Source of the DNA: Achatina immaculata
Lineage: Eukaryota; Mollusca; Gastropoda; Stylommatophora; Achatinidae
Length of the DNA: 64,000 nucleotides
Reading direction: 5' to 3'
Assembly: GCA_009760885.1 (NCBI GenBank)
Contig: CM019713.1
Span: 8,694,766 to 8,758,765, forward strand
A model generated the notes under the pieces. It saw only the letters and a program-made list of their open reading frames with translations, had not been told where the DNA came from and made no database searches. The translations under genes were made by a program, and so were the position numbers. Below are positions 63,367 through 64,000 of the stretch, piece by piece (the stretch's first letter is position 1; each line of letters begins with the position of its first letter).

Positions 63367-63754
63367 GAAAACGTTAGTGGAAATAAACTGGAGATCGCAG
63401 AAGAACATTTATCTGTTGTTACCATGATCGACTATGCAAATTCAAAACTGGTAGAATCAGTTATGAGAATAGCTTATTCAGTAAAATGAAGACAAGAAAC
63501 GTCTACAAACAGCTAATATTCCCACCCAAAACTCGTTTGTGGCTTCATTAAAACCGAGATTCGGCTGCGCCAAAATCTCAACGACGAATGTGGACGAATG
63601 TGGAAAACCGGCTGAATATATGTACCATATACAGAGACTTGGAAGTCCTGGTATGGCCCCGAGAGAGAAGCACGTAAGAGAAACTCTGGGGTTTCTACGA
63701 AGACCTAATACTGACAGAAGATTTCATGGATGCACCTGATTCCTTGCTTGGAAA
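63367..63754. other. Unassigned; one 66-codon frame
   Basis: The frame 63539-63739 (FGCAKISTTNVDECGKPAEY) has no recognised family. Being followed by a GAA tract it may be a LINE 3' end like those of family E. Confidence 0.3.
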
Positions 63755-64000
63755 GATGAAGAAGAAGAGAAGAAGATAGAGGAGGAGGAAGGAAGGAAAG
63801 AAGAAGAAGAAGATGAAGAAGAAGAAGAAGATGGAGGAGGAGGAAGGAAGGAAAGAAGAAGAAGAAGATGAAGAAGAAGAAGAAGAAGATGGAGGAGGAG
63901 GAAGGAAGGAAAGAAAAAGAAGAAGATGAGGAGGAGAAGAAGAAGAAAATGGAGGAAAAGGAAGGAAGGAAAGAAGATGATGAAGAAGAAGATGGAGGAG
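63755..64000 (+). repeat. Polypurine GAA/GGA tract, runs off the window
   Basis: Includes three copies of a 60-70-bp higher unit (GGAGGAGGAAGGAAGGAAAG plus GAAGAAG). Confidence 0.95.

Overview
This is eukaryotic, intron-rich animal DNA, probably from a lophotrochozoan and most plausibly a mollusc. The evidence is one split receptor gene with GT/AG introns, dense non-LTR retrotransposons, tRNA-derived SINEs, mariner, pogo/Tigger, Penelope-like and Ty3 elements, and many micro- and minisatellites. The phylum is inferred from repeat and gene style, not proven. No bacterial genes, operons or CRISPR arrays are present.

The only host gene I can support lies on the minus strand, from about 49040 down to a stop at 15863. 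It is a glycoprotein-hormone-receptor-like (type A LGR) seven-transmembrane receptor. Twelve exons were placed by hand from homology and splice sites. In order they encode an unfamiliar extracellular exon, two hinge exons with a tyrosine-rich sulfation-like patch, TM1-2, TM3, TM4, TM5, TM6, TM7, and three exons of a very long cytoplasmic tail. Every junction keeps frame: introns are phase 1 up to the TM5/TM6 junction and phase 0 from the TM6/TM7 junction onward. The joined coding length is divisible by three, giving 935 residues. The leucine-rich-repeat exons and signal peptide expected upstream were not found and should lie beyond 64000.

Everything else is repeats. Non-LTR fragments fall into several families, and most of them end in their own simple-sequence tail: A (ATGTAAG), B (TGAA/TGAC), C (GA), D (GAT or TTGA), E with RNase H (GAA), G (ACAAG or AAAC). 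Many sit in the receptor introns. Three mariner elements (about 709-1636, 2680-3944, 39396-40686), two Penelope-like fragments, several SINEs and a near-perfect foldback element (25676-25806) complete the set.

The right end (57224-63361) is a nested structure. A pogo/Tigger-like element, whose short coding segment plus a CT microsatellite has been multiplied in tandem, carries a Ty3/gypsy retrotransposon (57628-62737, minus, GGTG target duplication). That retrotransposon's 5' LTR is truncated and fused straight into the end of protease, yet its 1193-codon pol frame is open. I found no clear new biological system. The most interesting items are the receptor's architecture (introns inside the 7TM bundle, a tail of about 480 residues with a cysteine-rich patch, an unrecognised ectodomain exon), the family-specific LINE tails, and the datable nested insertions.
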